A stretch of 64,000 nucleotides of DNA from Coprococcus ammoniilyticus (GTDB lineage Bacteria; Bacillota; Clostridia; Lachnospirales; Lachnospiraceae). The translations under genes were made by a program, and so were the position numbers. Position 1 is the first letter of the stretch. The number at the start of each line of letters is the position of its first letter. Positions 35,284-43,858 of this stretch are shown here, piece by piece. The notes under the pieces are model-generated. The model searched no databases. It was not told the origin of the DNA and worked only from the letters and a program-made list of their open reading frames with translations. Location of the stretch: NCBI RefSeq assembly GCF_025567345.1, contig NZ_JAOQJS010000005.1, positions 62,001 through 126,000 of the forward strand, read 5' to 3'.

Positions 35284-36138
35284 TTAATGGTGCATCAAAG
35301 TTCCGTACATCTCCGGTCTGCGGTCACGGAACACGCCCCATTCTCTACGCATCTGTGCGATCGCATCCAGATCAAATTCATGGACAAGCACAGATTCTGT
35401 CTCACGGTCTGCCTCCTCCACGATCGTTCCGGTCTGATCTGCGATAAAGGAAGAACCGTAAAATGTCATTGAAGATTCATCGTCCGTCTCGGTTCCGATA
35501 CGGTTCGATGCGATCACCGGCATGATATTGGCTGCTGCATGTCCCTGCATCGCATGCTGCCAGTGTGACTTGGAATCAACATTTAATGTAGGCTCGCTTC
35601 CGATCGCAGTCGGATAGAATAACAGCTCTGCGCCAAGAAGTGCCATGCTTCTGGCAGCCTCCGGAAACCACTGATCCCAGCAGATGCCAACGCCGATATC
35701 TGCATATTTTGTCTTCCATACCTTAAATCCGGTATCTCCCGGTGTAAAATAAAACTTCTCCGCATATGGAAGTCCATCCGGGATATGGGTCTTACGATAT
35801 GTTCCAAGGATCGTTCCATCTGCATCAATGATCGCTATTGTATTAAATGCTGTATTTCCCGCCTTTTCATAAAAACTGATCGGCAGAACAACCTGAAGCT
35901 CTTTTGCAACCTCGGTAAATCGTTTTACTGCTGCATTTTCTGAAAGTGGCTTTGCCAGATCAAAATATTCAAATTTCTGCTTCTGACAGAAATACGGAGT
36001 TTCAAATAATTCCTGTAACAAGATAATATTTGCACCTTCTGCTGCTGCCTTTCGAACCAGCTTCTCTGCCTTGTCTAACACTTCTTCTCTATTCCAGCTA
36101 CAGCTCATCTGGGTAGCCGCTACCTTTACCTTTCTCAT
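35284..36138 (-). CDS. aguB: Nitrilase-superfamily amidase, N-carbamoylputrescine amidase-like (AguB)
   Basis: 284 residues. The Glu-Lys-Cys triad is in LLQELFETPYF, YRKTHIPDG and GICWDQWFPEAARS, which together with EKFYFTPGD and the C-terminal RREWGVFRDRRPEMYG is close to AguB/plant NLP1 enzymes that hydrolyse N-carbamoylputrescine to putrescine. The usual partner, agmatine deiminase, is absent here, and its neighbours are an amidohydrolase and an NhaC-type antiporter, so another N-carbamoyl substrate is possible. The ATG at 36138 has AGGAGG at good spacing; 36144 is too close. Confidence 0.85.
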   Translation of the reverse strand: MRKVKVAATQMSCSWNREEVLDKAEKLVRKAAAEGANIILLQELFETPYFCQKQKFEYFDLAKPLSENAAVKRFTEVAKELQVVLPISFYEKAGNTAFNTIAIIDADGTILGTYRKTHIPDGLPYAEKFYFTPGDTGFKVWKTKYADIGVGICWDQWFPEAARSMALLGAELLFYPTAIGSEPTLNVDSKSHWQHAMQGHAAANIMPVIASNRIGTETDDESSMTFYGSSFIADQTGTIVEEADRETESVLVHEFDLDAIAQMRREWGVFRDRRPEMYGTLMHH

Positions 36139-36286
36139 ACTCATATCCTCCTGTTATCAAAATATCTATATACTGTTATCAGAACATCTTATTTCTTTAT
36201 CCTATATTTTCTGCCATTGATTTCCGGCTTACCTTCTACTTACATCTGCCAAATCTATCTTCCGCCGGTTGTCTGTTTGCAACGGC

Positions 36287-37936
36287 TTATATTCCACTCG
36301 CACCTGCCAGATTGTTCAGTCTGTCATATATCGTCTGTCCCTCAAATATATTCCATACCACTTTGGTATCCGGTATCTTCTCAGGATCGATCGTAAACAG
36401 ATTCTGATCCAGCACGATGAGATTTGCACATTTGCCTTCTTCGATCGAACCGGTTCGGTCTTCTGCCTGATAGACGTAAGCAGCTCCGTAGGTATATCCT
36501 TTTAAGACTGTCGCCATATCAATGGCCTCCCACGGATTCTGACCGGATATTCTTCCGTCTGCATCCTTTCTGGTCACTGCCGCATAGATTGTCTGAAATG
36601 GATCTAATCCCACAACCGGGTAATCCGTTCCGACTGCAAATGCCGCTCCTGTATTCGTGATACTTTTCATCGGCCATTCATATCTGCACCGCTTCTTTCC
36701 AAGCCGCACGATCTTATCATTATTGGACAGGATCAGATGATATGGCTGCATCGATGCTACGACATCCAGTTCCTTGAATCTCCTGATATCATCGGGATGA
36801 ATATTTTCGATATGCTCGATCGTATTTCTGAGATCCTTTCTTCCGGTTCTTTTTTCCGCTTCCTCGTACATATCAAGCGCCATGCGCACAGAACCATCTG
36901 CGATACAATGAAGTCTGACCTGTATGCCTGCCTCATTTGCCGCAGTGATCTCCTCCTGCATCTTTGCTCTCGGCCAGAGCGGAAGTTTCTCCCCACAGGT
37001 ATCCGGGCGGTCTGTATATGGCTCTAAGAGCAGTCCAGTATAAGTCTCCGTCACCCCATCAATAAACCCCTTTAAACCGGTGATCTGAAAATGTCTGGAA
37101 TCTAGTTTTTCCTTCATCTCAAAGAACTTTTCAAATGAGGTATAGCCAAATAACTTCGTGTAGACATATACATTTGCATACAGCCCTTCTTCATCATCCA
37201 GCTTTTTCAGCAATTCATATTTCTTATAAGTCTCTTCTGTATAATCTTCTGCAAACATCTCACTTAAGCCTGCAACTCCGTTCTCCGCAAGTACCTGTTT
37301 GAAATGTCTGTGTATTTCTATCATTTCTTCATCCGTAAAATCCATGAACTTTTCCATGGCGGGCGCATAGGCTTCCGGTTCGATCAACATTCCGGTAAGC
37401 TCTCCATCCGGGTAAGTCTCGATCATGCCATTTGCAAGACTCGGATTCGGTCTGATCCCGGCTTCAGCAAGTGCTGCTGAATTCAGCCACATGCTGTGTG
37501 CATCCGCACATTCCAGATATACCGGAGTATCCGGGAAATATGCATCCAGACTTCGTTTGTCCGGCATACGATCCTCCGTCCAGTTCCCGATAAACCATCC
37601 AGTTCCGCGGATTCGCTTCTGTCCGGGATGCGCCTTTACATATGCCGCCATCTGCTCCACACATTCCTGTTCCGAATGGCAGGCATCCAACGTGTTGCAT
37701 ACATATTCACTTGCGGCTACCGCTCCGGTAAATATATGGGTATGTGCATCGATAAAGGATGGCATGACAAGCTTGTCACCCATATCGTATATCGGAACAT
37801 CCGCCGGAACGGCATTTGTCTCATCATATGGCAGGAGCTTCTTTATCCTGTCATCTTTGATCCAGACAGCAAGCGGCTTACAGCTATCCGCCCGACCATC
37901 AAATACTGCCCGGCTCTTTATAATATATTCTGCCAT
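36287..37936 (-). CDS. YtcJ-like metal-dependent amidohydrolase (Amidohydro_3)
   Basis: 549 residues. Composite amidohydrolase fold: MPSFIDAHTHIF with the HxH metal pair, RGTGWFIGNW, ECADAHSMWLNSAAL, LKGFIDGVTETYTG, RLHCIADGSVRMALD, HIENIHPDDI and GTDYPVVGLDPFQTIY with the catalytic Asp. This is the YtcJ/NfdA-like group; known members hydrolyse N-substituted formamides or amides and many are unassigned. It lies 21 bp after the NhaC-type gene and 149 bp before the AguB-like gene on the same strand. A pathway that imports an amide-type compound and hydrolyses it is inferred. Confidence 0.85.
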   Translation of the reverse strand: MAEYIIKSRAVFDGRADSCKPLAVWIKDDRIKKLLPYDETNAVPADVPIYDMGDKLVMPSFIDAHTHIFTGAVAASEYVCNTLDACHSEQECVEQMAAYVKAHPGQKRIRGTGWFIGNWTEDRMPDKRSLDAYFPDTPVYLECADAHSMWLNSAALAEAGIRPNPSLANGMIETYPDGELTGMLIEPEAYAPAMEKFMDFTDEEMIEIHRHFKQVLAENGVAGLSEMFAEDYTEETYKKYELLKKLDDEEGLYANVYVYTKLFGYTSFEKFFEMKEKLDSRHFQITGLKGFIDGVTETYTGLLLEPYTDRPDTCGEKLPLWPRAKMQEEITAANEAGIQVRLHCIADGSVRMALDMYEEAEKRTGRKDLRNTIEHIENIHPDDIRRFKELDVVASMQPYHLILSNNDKIVRLGKKRCRYEWPMKSITNTGAAFAVGTDYPVVGLDPFQTIYAAVTRKDADGRISGQNPWEAIDMATVLKGYTYGAAYVYQAEDRTGSIEEGKCANLIVLDQNLFTIDPEKIPDTKVVWNIFEGQTIYDRLNNLAGASGI

Positions 37937-37956
37937 ATCACATGCCCCCTTTTACT

Positions 37957-39312
37957 CTAAACTATAAATCCACAGATCAGGAAGCCAACGATTGACAACA
38001 TAGCTGCGATCATAACATATGGGAGCTGGGATACTGCATGTTCCATATTATCAATGCCTGCACTGTTCGATGACAGAAGCGTTGCATCACAGTAGAAGCA
38101 TGCATGGCTTCCAAATGCACCACCGGAGATAATTGCTGCCATGATCAGAACCGGGTTTGCGGAGATTGCTGCGCCAAGCGGGAATACGATCGGTGCAACG
38201 ACTGCACTCATGCCCCAGAAGGATCCGGTTGCAAAACAAAGCGCCGCAACAAGGATAAATGTGATCATCGGGAACAGAGAGCCTGTTAATAATGGCTGTG
38301 CAAGATCGATTATATAATCTGTCATGTTAAGCTGTTCTGTTACCTTCTGCAATAAGAACGCAAGTACCAGTAAGGTAAGGGTTGGAAGCATATCCGCAAA
38401 TCCCTTTACGATCACACCAAAGAATTCATTTACAGCTATAACCTTTCTTGGAAGATACATCAGCATACAACATGCGATCGCAAGAACAACTGCCAGAAGA
38501 AGATCACCTGTGATAATGGCGATCGCTACAAGGACTGCCATCGGAATAACGAAATCCCAGATATTTCCGTCTTCTTCATAACCTGCACGGTTTTCATGAT
38601 TGTACTTTCTGCTGGCATCACTGTAGACCTTGCCGGTCTCCTCTACTCGCTTATATGCTTTCTTCATACCACCAAGCTTTGGCATGATTCCCATACAGAA
38701 TAAAAATACGATCAATAATATAATGATTGGATAAAAACAAAATGGAATGGCACTTAAGTACGCTTTCATACCGGAGGTGAATCCATATGCCTGTACACTC
38801 GGCTGATCAATGAACAGACTTGCATAGAAAACTGCCCATGTTGAAAACGGAAGAAGTACACAGACCGGAGCACCTGTGGAATCCAGCATGAACGCCAGTG
38901 TCTCTCTCGGTATCTTACGTTTATCGTAAACACCCTTCATACAGGCACCGATCGATAAAACGTTCAGATAATCATCTACAAAGATCAATATACCAAGTAT
39001 AAATGTGGTAAGTAATGTCTTTCGCTCTGAATTACATAATTTGGAAACCAGCTTAGAAAAACCATAATTTCCCTTTGCTGTCTGAAGTAAGGCGATCAGG
39101 CTGCCGAACAATCCGCATACTACAACGATCCAGACATTTTCCGAAATCGTCTCCTGAAGCATCGTACACCATTGTGTCAGAAATGAACCTTTAAATAAAA
39201 CTGCCGCGCCGACCAGAGAACCCCCGATCATAAATTCTTCGCAGCGATGTGTCAGTATCGAACCGACAATTACGATCAGCACTATTAACAGTGCCACCAA
39301 GCCATGTGTCAT
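37957..39312 (-). CDS. NhaC-family Na+/H+ antiporter-like transporter
   Basis: 451 residues with about 11 membrane helices. Family motifs: DDYLNVLSIGACMKGVYDKRKIPRE, LDSTGAPVCVLLPFSTWAVFYA, FATGSFWGMSAVVAPIVFPL and GGAFGSHACFYCDATLLSSNSAG. Members exchange Na+ for H+ or for organic anions/amino acids (e.g. malate-lactate MleN). The placement before two amide hydrolases suggests it imports their substrate (inference). The start at 39312 has AAAGGAAG 7 bases upstream; the frame runs 32 codons further up without homology. Confidence 0.85.
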   Translation of the reverse strand: MTHGLVALLIVLIVIVGSILTHRCEEFMIGGSLVGAAVLFKGSFLTQWCTMLQETISENVWIVVVCGLFGSLIALLQTAKGNYGFSKLVSKLCNSERKTLLTTFILGILIFVDDYLNVLSIGACMKGVYDKRKIPRETLAFMLDSTGAPVCVLLPFSTWAVFYASLFIDQPSVQAYGFTSGMKAYLSAIPFCFYPIIILLIVFLFCMGIMPKLGGMKKAYKRVEETGKVYSDASRKYNHENRAGYEEDGNIWDFVIPMAVLVAIAIITGDLLLAVVLAIACCMLMYLPRKVIAVNEFFGVIVKGFADMLPTLTLLVLAFLLQKVTEQLNMTDYIIDLAQPLLTGSLFPMITFILVAALCFATGSFWGMSAVVAPIVFPLGAAISANPVLIMAAIISGGAFGSHACFYCDATLLSSNSAGIDNMEHAVSQLPYVMIAAMLSIVGFLICGFIV

Positions 39313-39361
39313 AACCATTCTTCCTTTCCGTTTTGTATTTTTCCTTATAAAACAACAAAAA

Positions 39362-39397
39362 GCGCATCCGCAATGCCTTATAGCATTGCAGATACGC
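39362..39397 (-). terminator. Terminator of the cytidylate kinase-like gene
   Basis: GCGCATCCGCAATGC / GCATTGCAGATACGC arms, one or two mismatches, followed by TTTTTGTTGTTTT on the minus strand. Confidence 0.85.
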
Positions 39398-39495
39398 CTT
39401 CGTATCAACTGCTTTTAGTTTACAATTTCATTTACTTATTTACAATTATTATATATGATAAGTTTCTACTTAATTTTAATTACGTCTAATCCTTA

Positions 39496-40113
39496 TTAAT
39501 CACTGATAAACTTCTCACGTACCAGTTCTGCCAGATACTTTGCAGTATTTTCTACACCGAGCAGACTGCTGTTGATCAGGATATCACAATGATTGATGTC
39601 TCCCGGCTTATATCCGGCATAATTCATGTGATAGGAATCACGCGCCTCATCAACGGCTACGATCATCTTACGAGCTTCATCGATTTCCAGTCCCATCGAA
39701 TTCACACAATTCTCAACACGATCCGGGTACGGAGCATAGATGAATATATTCATCACATTGTCCATCTCGCTTAAAATAAAGTCAGAGCAGCGTCCAACGA
39801 TCACGCATGAGCTTTTCTCTGCAAGAAATCGTATGATATTCTGCTGTGCATCGAAAATATCATCCTGGGTACTGTTCGTGCCACCACCAAGCGGAAGTAC
39901 CATTCTGGAAAAAGGATTCTTGAAGATCTTCTTTGCACTTTCTTCTTCTTCGTCTACAACAGAAGCGGGAAGCTTCAACTGCTTGGCTGCCTGATCCACG
40001 ATATCTCTGTCGTAATACTCTATTCCCAGTTGTTCTGCCATCAGTTTTGCGATTGGTCTTCCAAGACTTCCGAACTGTCTCGTAATTGTTATAACATATT
40101 TTTTATCCTTCAT
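39496..40113 (-). CDS. Cytidylate kinase-like family protein (PF13189 type)
   Basis: 205 residues. P-loop-like start ITRQFGSLGRPIAKLMAEQLGIEYYDRDIV, acidic hinge (VVDEEEESAKK), VIVGRCSDFIL and FIYAPYPDRVENC, ending with a Cmk-like lid region (DEARDSYHMNYAGY). This family is related to CMP kinase but distinct from the housekeeping Cmk; its substrate is unknown. The ATG at 40113 has AGGAAG at 8 bases; an in-frame TTG two codons up is too close. Followed by a terminator; divergent from the LuxR gene. Confidence 0.82.
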   Translation of the reverse strand: MKDKKYVITITRQFGSLGRPIAKLMAEQLGIEYYDRDIVDQAAKQLKLPASVVDEEEESAKKIFKNPFSRMVLPLGGGTNSTQDDIFDAQQNIIRFLAEKSSCVIVGRCSDFILSEMDNVMNIFIYAPYPDRVENCVNSMGLEIDEARKMIVAVDEARDSYHMNYAGYKPGDINHCDILINSSLLGVENTAKYLAELVREKFISD

Positions 40114-40355
40114 CCGCAACGCTTCCTTTCTCTAATCTCTTTTTCTTTTTATAGCTTATCTCAATTTCCTACTGTTTTTCAATTATTAATTTGAGGTAAA
40201 TGCTAATCATTTTCGGTAGTATATACTTGAAAACAAGTATTTTGCAATATATAATTGTATTTATAGAACTTTCGACCGGATGGCTTGCTACGCAAATGAA
40301 GCAGTCTTGGCATCTGCCTGAAAATCAACATCATTTCACGCGAAGGAGACCCACA

Positions 40356-41108
40356 ATGGAAAAGAACAACTTTCTGATCTATAACGATATCGTATATACA
40401 CTGTACCAATGTAAATCCTATGAAGCACTGAGAGATGAATTTCTCCCAAGGCTTCGCCTGCTGATCCCATTTACTTATGCGAGCATTATCTCCGTCAATC
40501 CGGAAAACCGAACTGAGATCGTACCGACTCCGGTCTGCTTTCCTGATTATTTCTATGAAGCAGAACTGCTCTACATCGATCATATGAGTGAGGATCATCT
40601 GCTCTGGATCAACAATGTACGGGAATCCCAGCTTGTAAGAGAAAGCGATCTGGTAAATGATGATGTCCGTCTGAACTCTTCTCTCTATCAGCACTGTTAT
40701 CAGAAATTCCATGTCTACGATTCCTTACAGTACAGCATGATCTGCAGTGGAGAATTCTCCGGTATCCTGACGCTGTTTCGGACCAAGATCGATGGGGATT
40801 TTACAGACGATGATATGTTCTTCTTCCGTTCTCTTGGCAAGCATATCAACGTAACCTATGAACAGATCCTATATCCGGAAAAAGAGAAAGGCCATACCGC
40901 TCTTGCAAACCGTATCCCGGCACTTGCAAAAGGCTATGACCTTACTCCACGAGAGACAGAGATCCTGTCTCTGATCTTTTCATTTGCAAATAACGATGAG
41001 ATTGCAGCCACTCTCGGGATCAGTGAGAACACGATCCAGAAGCACTTACAGAATATCTTCCGAAAGACCGGAACCTCATCAAAATGGGATCTACTCCGTC
41101 TTTCCTGA
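40356..41108 (+). CDS. LuxR-family transcriptional regulator
   Basis: 250 residues. The C-terminal ~60 residues are a LuxR/GerE helix-turn-helix (YDLTPRETEILSLIFSFANNDEIAATLGISENTIQKHLQNIFRKTG). The N-terminal ~170 residues look like a sensory GAF-type domain without an obvious ligand motif. The start at 40356 is set by GAAGGAG; the frame is open to 40200 without a signal. Its 3' end overlaps the convergent oxidoreductase gene by 18 bp. Regulon unknown; the divergent kinase-like gene and the downstream amide cluster are candidates. Confidence 0.85.
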   Translation: MEKNNFLIYNDIVYTLYQCKSYEALRDEFLPRLRLLIPFTYASIISVNPENRTEIVPTPVCFPDYFYEAELLYIDHMSEDHLLWINNVRESQLVRESDLVNDDVRLNSSLYQHCYQKFHVYDSLQYSMICSGEFSGILTLFRTKIDGDFTDDDMFFFRSLGKHINVTYEQILYPEKEKGHTALANRIPALAKGYDLTPRETEILSLIFSFANNDEIAATLGISENTIQKHLQNIFRKTGTSSKWDLLRLS

Positions 41109-42083
41109 TTCTTCCGGATAGACTAAGCCCCAGTTCTTTCGAAGGTCTGTCATGATGTTCATGACATCTCCGGTAAAAGGCATCTGCATCCGGCTTACAT
41201 CTCCGGACTGTACCGCTTCTTCCATATCCCGCATCTCATATTCAAGCGCACGCTTTGTTTCACCGGCTTCTACCGGTGTAACTGCTCCGCTTGCAGCATC
41301 TACGATAATCGCTTTATCAGCTCTTGGATATTCCATGATCTCGATATACCCTTTTTCACAACTGATCATTGCACGCTTTGGCTGCTTTGAATGCATGGAC
41401 AGCGTAATAGCTGCCATCTGTTGTTCTTTATTCATCAGGATGATGCTTGCCTGCTCATCCGTCCCTGTCGGCGCGAACCGCACCTGACTCATCACCTGAT
41501 CCGGTGTCTCTGCCATGAAGCTGCGCATCAGACTGAGTGCATATACTCCGATATCAAGCAATGCACCACCGGCAAGATTGATGTTAAAGAAACGATTATT
41601 CATATCATATTCTTTATAGCTTCCAAAGTTCAACTGTATCATCTGAACTTTTCCGAGTTCACCGGATGATACGATCTCCCATAATTTCTTATATAATGGC
41701 ATATGCCAGATCGTCATGGCTTCCGCCAGTATCACATGATGCTTCTCTGCAATCTGCAATGCCTCATTTAATTCATCACTGTTCAACGTGATCGACTTCT
41801 CACACAATACATGCTTGCCGTTTGCAAGTGCCTGTCTCAGGAATTCAATGTGGGTATTATGCGGCGTTGTAATATAGATAATGTCGATCTCCGGATCTGT
41901 AAACATCTCATGAAAATCATCATATACCTTTGTTACATGATATTTCTCCGCAAATGCAACTGCCTTCTCATGGGTACGGTTTCCTACCGCATATAAGGAT
42001 TTACCCATCTGTTCCAGTGCCTGTGCCATTTCATTTGCAATTACACCTGTACCAAGTACTGCCCATCTTAATTCTTTTGCCAT
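41091..42083 (-). CDS. Gfo/Idh/MocA-family oxidoreductase
   Basis: 330 residues. N-terminal Rossmann domain with LGTGVIANEMAQAL, then YITTPHNTHIEFLRQALANGKHVLCEKSITLN containing the family EK(P/S) motif, and a C-terminal alpha/beta domain with GGALLDIGVYAL. It resembles dihydrodiol/xylose dehydrogenase-like NAD(P)-dependent sugar dehydrogenases. The substrate cannot be read from sequence. GGAGAAAGAAGAA precedes the ATG; the gene follows pyrC by 62 bp on the same strand. Confidence 0.88.
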   Translation of the reverse strand: MAKELRWAVLGTGVIANEMAQALEQMGKSLYAVGNRTHEKAVAFAEKYHVTKVYDDFHEMFTDPEIDIIYITTPHNTHIEFLRQALANGKHVLCEKSITLNSDELNEALQIAEKHHVILAEAMTIWHMPLYKKLWEIVSSGELGKVQMIQLNFGSYKEYDMNNRFFNINLAGGALLDIGVYALSLMRSFMAETPDQVMSQVRFAPTGTDEQASIILMNKEQQMAAITLSMHSKQPKRAMISCEKGYIEIMEYPRADKAIIVDAASGAVTPVEAGETKRALEYEMRDMEEAVQSGDVSRMQMPFTGDVMNIMTDLRKNWGLVYPEESGKTE

Positions 42084-42145
42084 TTCTTCTTTCTCCTGTA
42101 CAAAAAAATGTATGATTCCCTGTATGTACCCGTATCCCCTGTGTT

Positions 42146-43435
42146 CTAGTTCTCTGCTACGATCTTACCGTTGCAGATCGTGTAATGAAGCTTTCCCGGA
42201 AGTGTCCAACCAAAAAACGGTGAATTCGAGGCTTTGGAATGAAAATGTTCAACGGTCCATTCTTCATTTTCTCCAAATATCACAATATCAGCCGGCGCTC
42301 CCGCCTGGATGCTGCCCGGTGTCATCCGGTAGAACTCCATCGGGTTCTTACTCATCAGCTCCATAAGCTTCATAAGTGTGATGTAGCCCGGCTGTACCAG
42401 TGAACGGATTCCCAGTGCCAGTGATGTCTCAAGGCCTGTGATTCCACTCGGTGCCTGTGCCATCGGACGTGCCTTTTCTTCTGCACTGTGCGGTGCATGA
42501 TCGGTTACGATCATATCGATCGTGCCGTCCTGAATACCTTCAATGATCTTCAACCGGTCCGCTTCTTCTCTGACCGGTGGGTTCATTCTTGCCATTGTTC
42601 CATAGGTCAGAACTGCATCCTCTGTCAGTGTAAAATGATGTGGTGTTGCTTCTGCATGAACATCCGCACCAAGCTTCTTTGCCAGCCTTACTAACTCAAC
42701 GGAATTTCCGGAACTGATATGCTGAATACAGACAGATGCTCCTGTATGAAGGGCAAGGATACAGTCTCTTGCGACCATGACATCCTCTGCTGTTCTGGAA
42801 GCCCCACCATAGCCAAGCTGCTCGGATACGGCTCCCATATTCACACCTGCACCTTTTACAAATGCAGGATCTTCTTCATGCAGACTAATCGGCAGATCAA
42901 GCGCTTTCGCACGAAACATTGCCTCCGTTAAGACTTCTTCATCCATGATCGGGATACCATCATCTGTAAATCCGGCAGCACCATGTTCTGCCAGCAGTTC
43001 CATATCTACAAGTTCTTTTCCCTTCAGATCCTTTGTAACGGTCGCCGTCTGGATCACATGGATCCCGGTCGTTTCCCCTTTTCTCTGAATATACTCAAGT
43101 GTCTCTACATTATCAACTGCCGGCTTCGTATTTGCCATACAGATAACCGTCGTAAATCCGCCATAAGCGGCAGCCTCTGCTCCGGTCTCGATGTCCTCTT
43201 TATAAGTAAAGCCCGGATCTCTGAAATGTACATGTGTATCGACCAGCCCCGGTGCAACCACCAGACCTTCCGCATCAATCACGCAAACATCATCTGTACC
43301 ATACTTTTCCCTGCATGCTTCCGGATCTATCTGCTGTTCCACTTCTGTGATCACCTCACCATCAACCAGCACATCCAGCTTCCGATCTGTATTTGTCACA
43401 GGATCAACGACCCTGCCGTTCTTTATTAATAACAT
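42146..43435 (-). CDS. pyrC: Dihydroorotase
   Basis: 429 residues of class I dihydroorotase: PGLVDTHVHFRDPGFTYKED metal pair, GGFTTVICMANTKPAVDN, SLHEEDP, CIQHISSGNSVELVR, HAEATPHHFTLT, MNPPVREEADR and the catalytic Asp in VTDHAPHSAEEK. It closes carbamoyl-aspartate to dihydroorotate in pyrimidine synthesis. Position ~70 has the THVHFRDPG form typical of active PyrC. Other pyr genes are not adjacent. AGGAGGATATTGC precedes the ATG. Confidence 0.93.
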   Translation of the reverse strand: MLLIKNGRVVDPVTNTDRKLDVLVDGEVITEVEQQIDPEACREKYGTDDVCVIDAEGLVVAPGLVDTHVHFRDPGFTYKEDIETGAEAAAYGGFTTVICMANTKPAVDNVETLEYIQRKGETTGIHVIQTATVTKDLKGKELVDMELLAEHGAAGFTDDGIPIMDEEVLTEAMFRAKALDLPISLHEEDPAFVKGAGVNMGAVSEQLGYGGASRTAEDVMVARDCILALHTGASVCIQHISSGNSVELVRLAKKLGADVHAEATPHHFTLTEDAVLTYGTMARMNPPVREEADRLKIIEGIQDGTIDMIVTDHAPHSAEEKARPMAQAPSGITGLETSLALGIRSLVQPGYITLMKLMELMSKNPMEFYRMTPGSIQAGAPADIVIFGENEEWTVEHFHSKASNSPFFGWTLPGKLHYTICNGKIVAEN

Positions 43436-43510
43436 GCAATATCCTCCTGATATATACTATCCGCAGGCATGTGCCTACGAGGTCAGTTTACCACATCCTG
43501 TCTTTTGATG

Positions 43511-43642
43511 ACAACAGGCATTTCCGGTTCTTACCTCGTAACTGGCATTACTTCCACAAAACAAAACCCCTGCATGAGACACTCGCGAAGTTTTTCGTTA
43601 TGCGAAACACATTGCCAGCGTCTGCGGGTGCTTGTTTGAGCT
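43511..43642. repeat. Dispersed palindromic repeat, truncated copy
   Basis: Shares with 47957-48089 the stretches CAACAGGCATTTCCGGTTC, TTTTTCGTTATGCGAAACAC, ATTGCCA and GCGGGTGCTTGTTTGAGCT, in the same order and spacing. Only the left half of the element is present; the right half that completes the palindrome in the other copy is missing. Confidence 0.75.
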
Positions 43643-43664
43643 ATAATACTGGGCGAAAAAGAAT

Positions 43665-43857
43665 AATTGCGAACTTCTCAGCTTAAATTATGAATGAGCT
43701 CGTTGAATTACCGAGACAGGGGCATTTGAGGTCGCCGGTCCTTAGATGGCGCATATGCGGCATCTTAGTACCGCTGCAGACCGAAACGAGCGAAAGCGTC
43801 CCCTGCTTGGTAATATCAAGCGAGCTCATTCACATTAAAACTTATATGTTCGCAATT
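43665..43857. repeat. Long imperfect palindrome ending at the ABC permease stop codon
   Basis: AATTGCGAAC at 43665-43674 pairs with GTTCGCAATT at 43848-43857. Inside, TGAATGAGCTCG pairs with CGAGCTCATTCA, AATTACC with GGTAATAT, and ACAGGGG with CCCCTG. The apex is GATGG-CGCATATGCG-GCATC. The right end is one base from the permease stop. As RNA it would be a long rod. No frame in it has coding support. Confidence 0.8.
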
Positions 43858-43858
43858 A

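Noticed and set aside
35284..39312. Agmatine deiminase pathway
   Set aside because: No agmatine deiminase (AguA) in the window; only the AguB-like enzyme is present.
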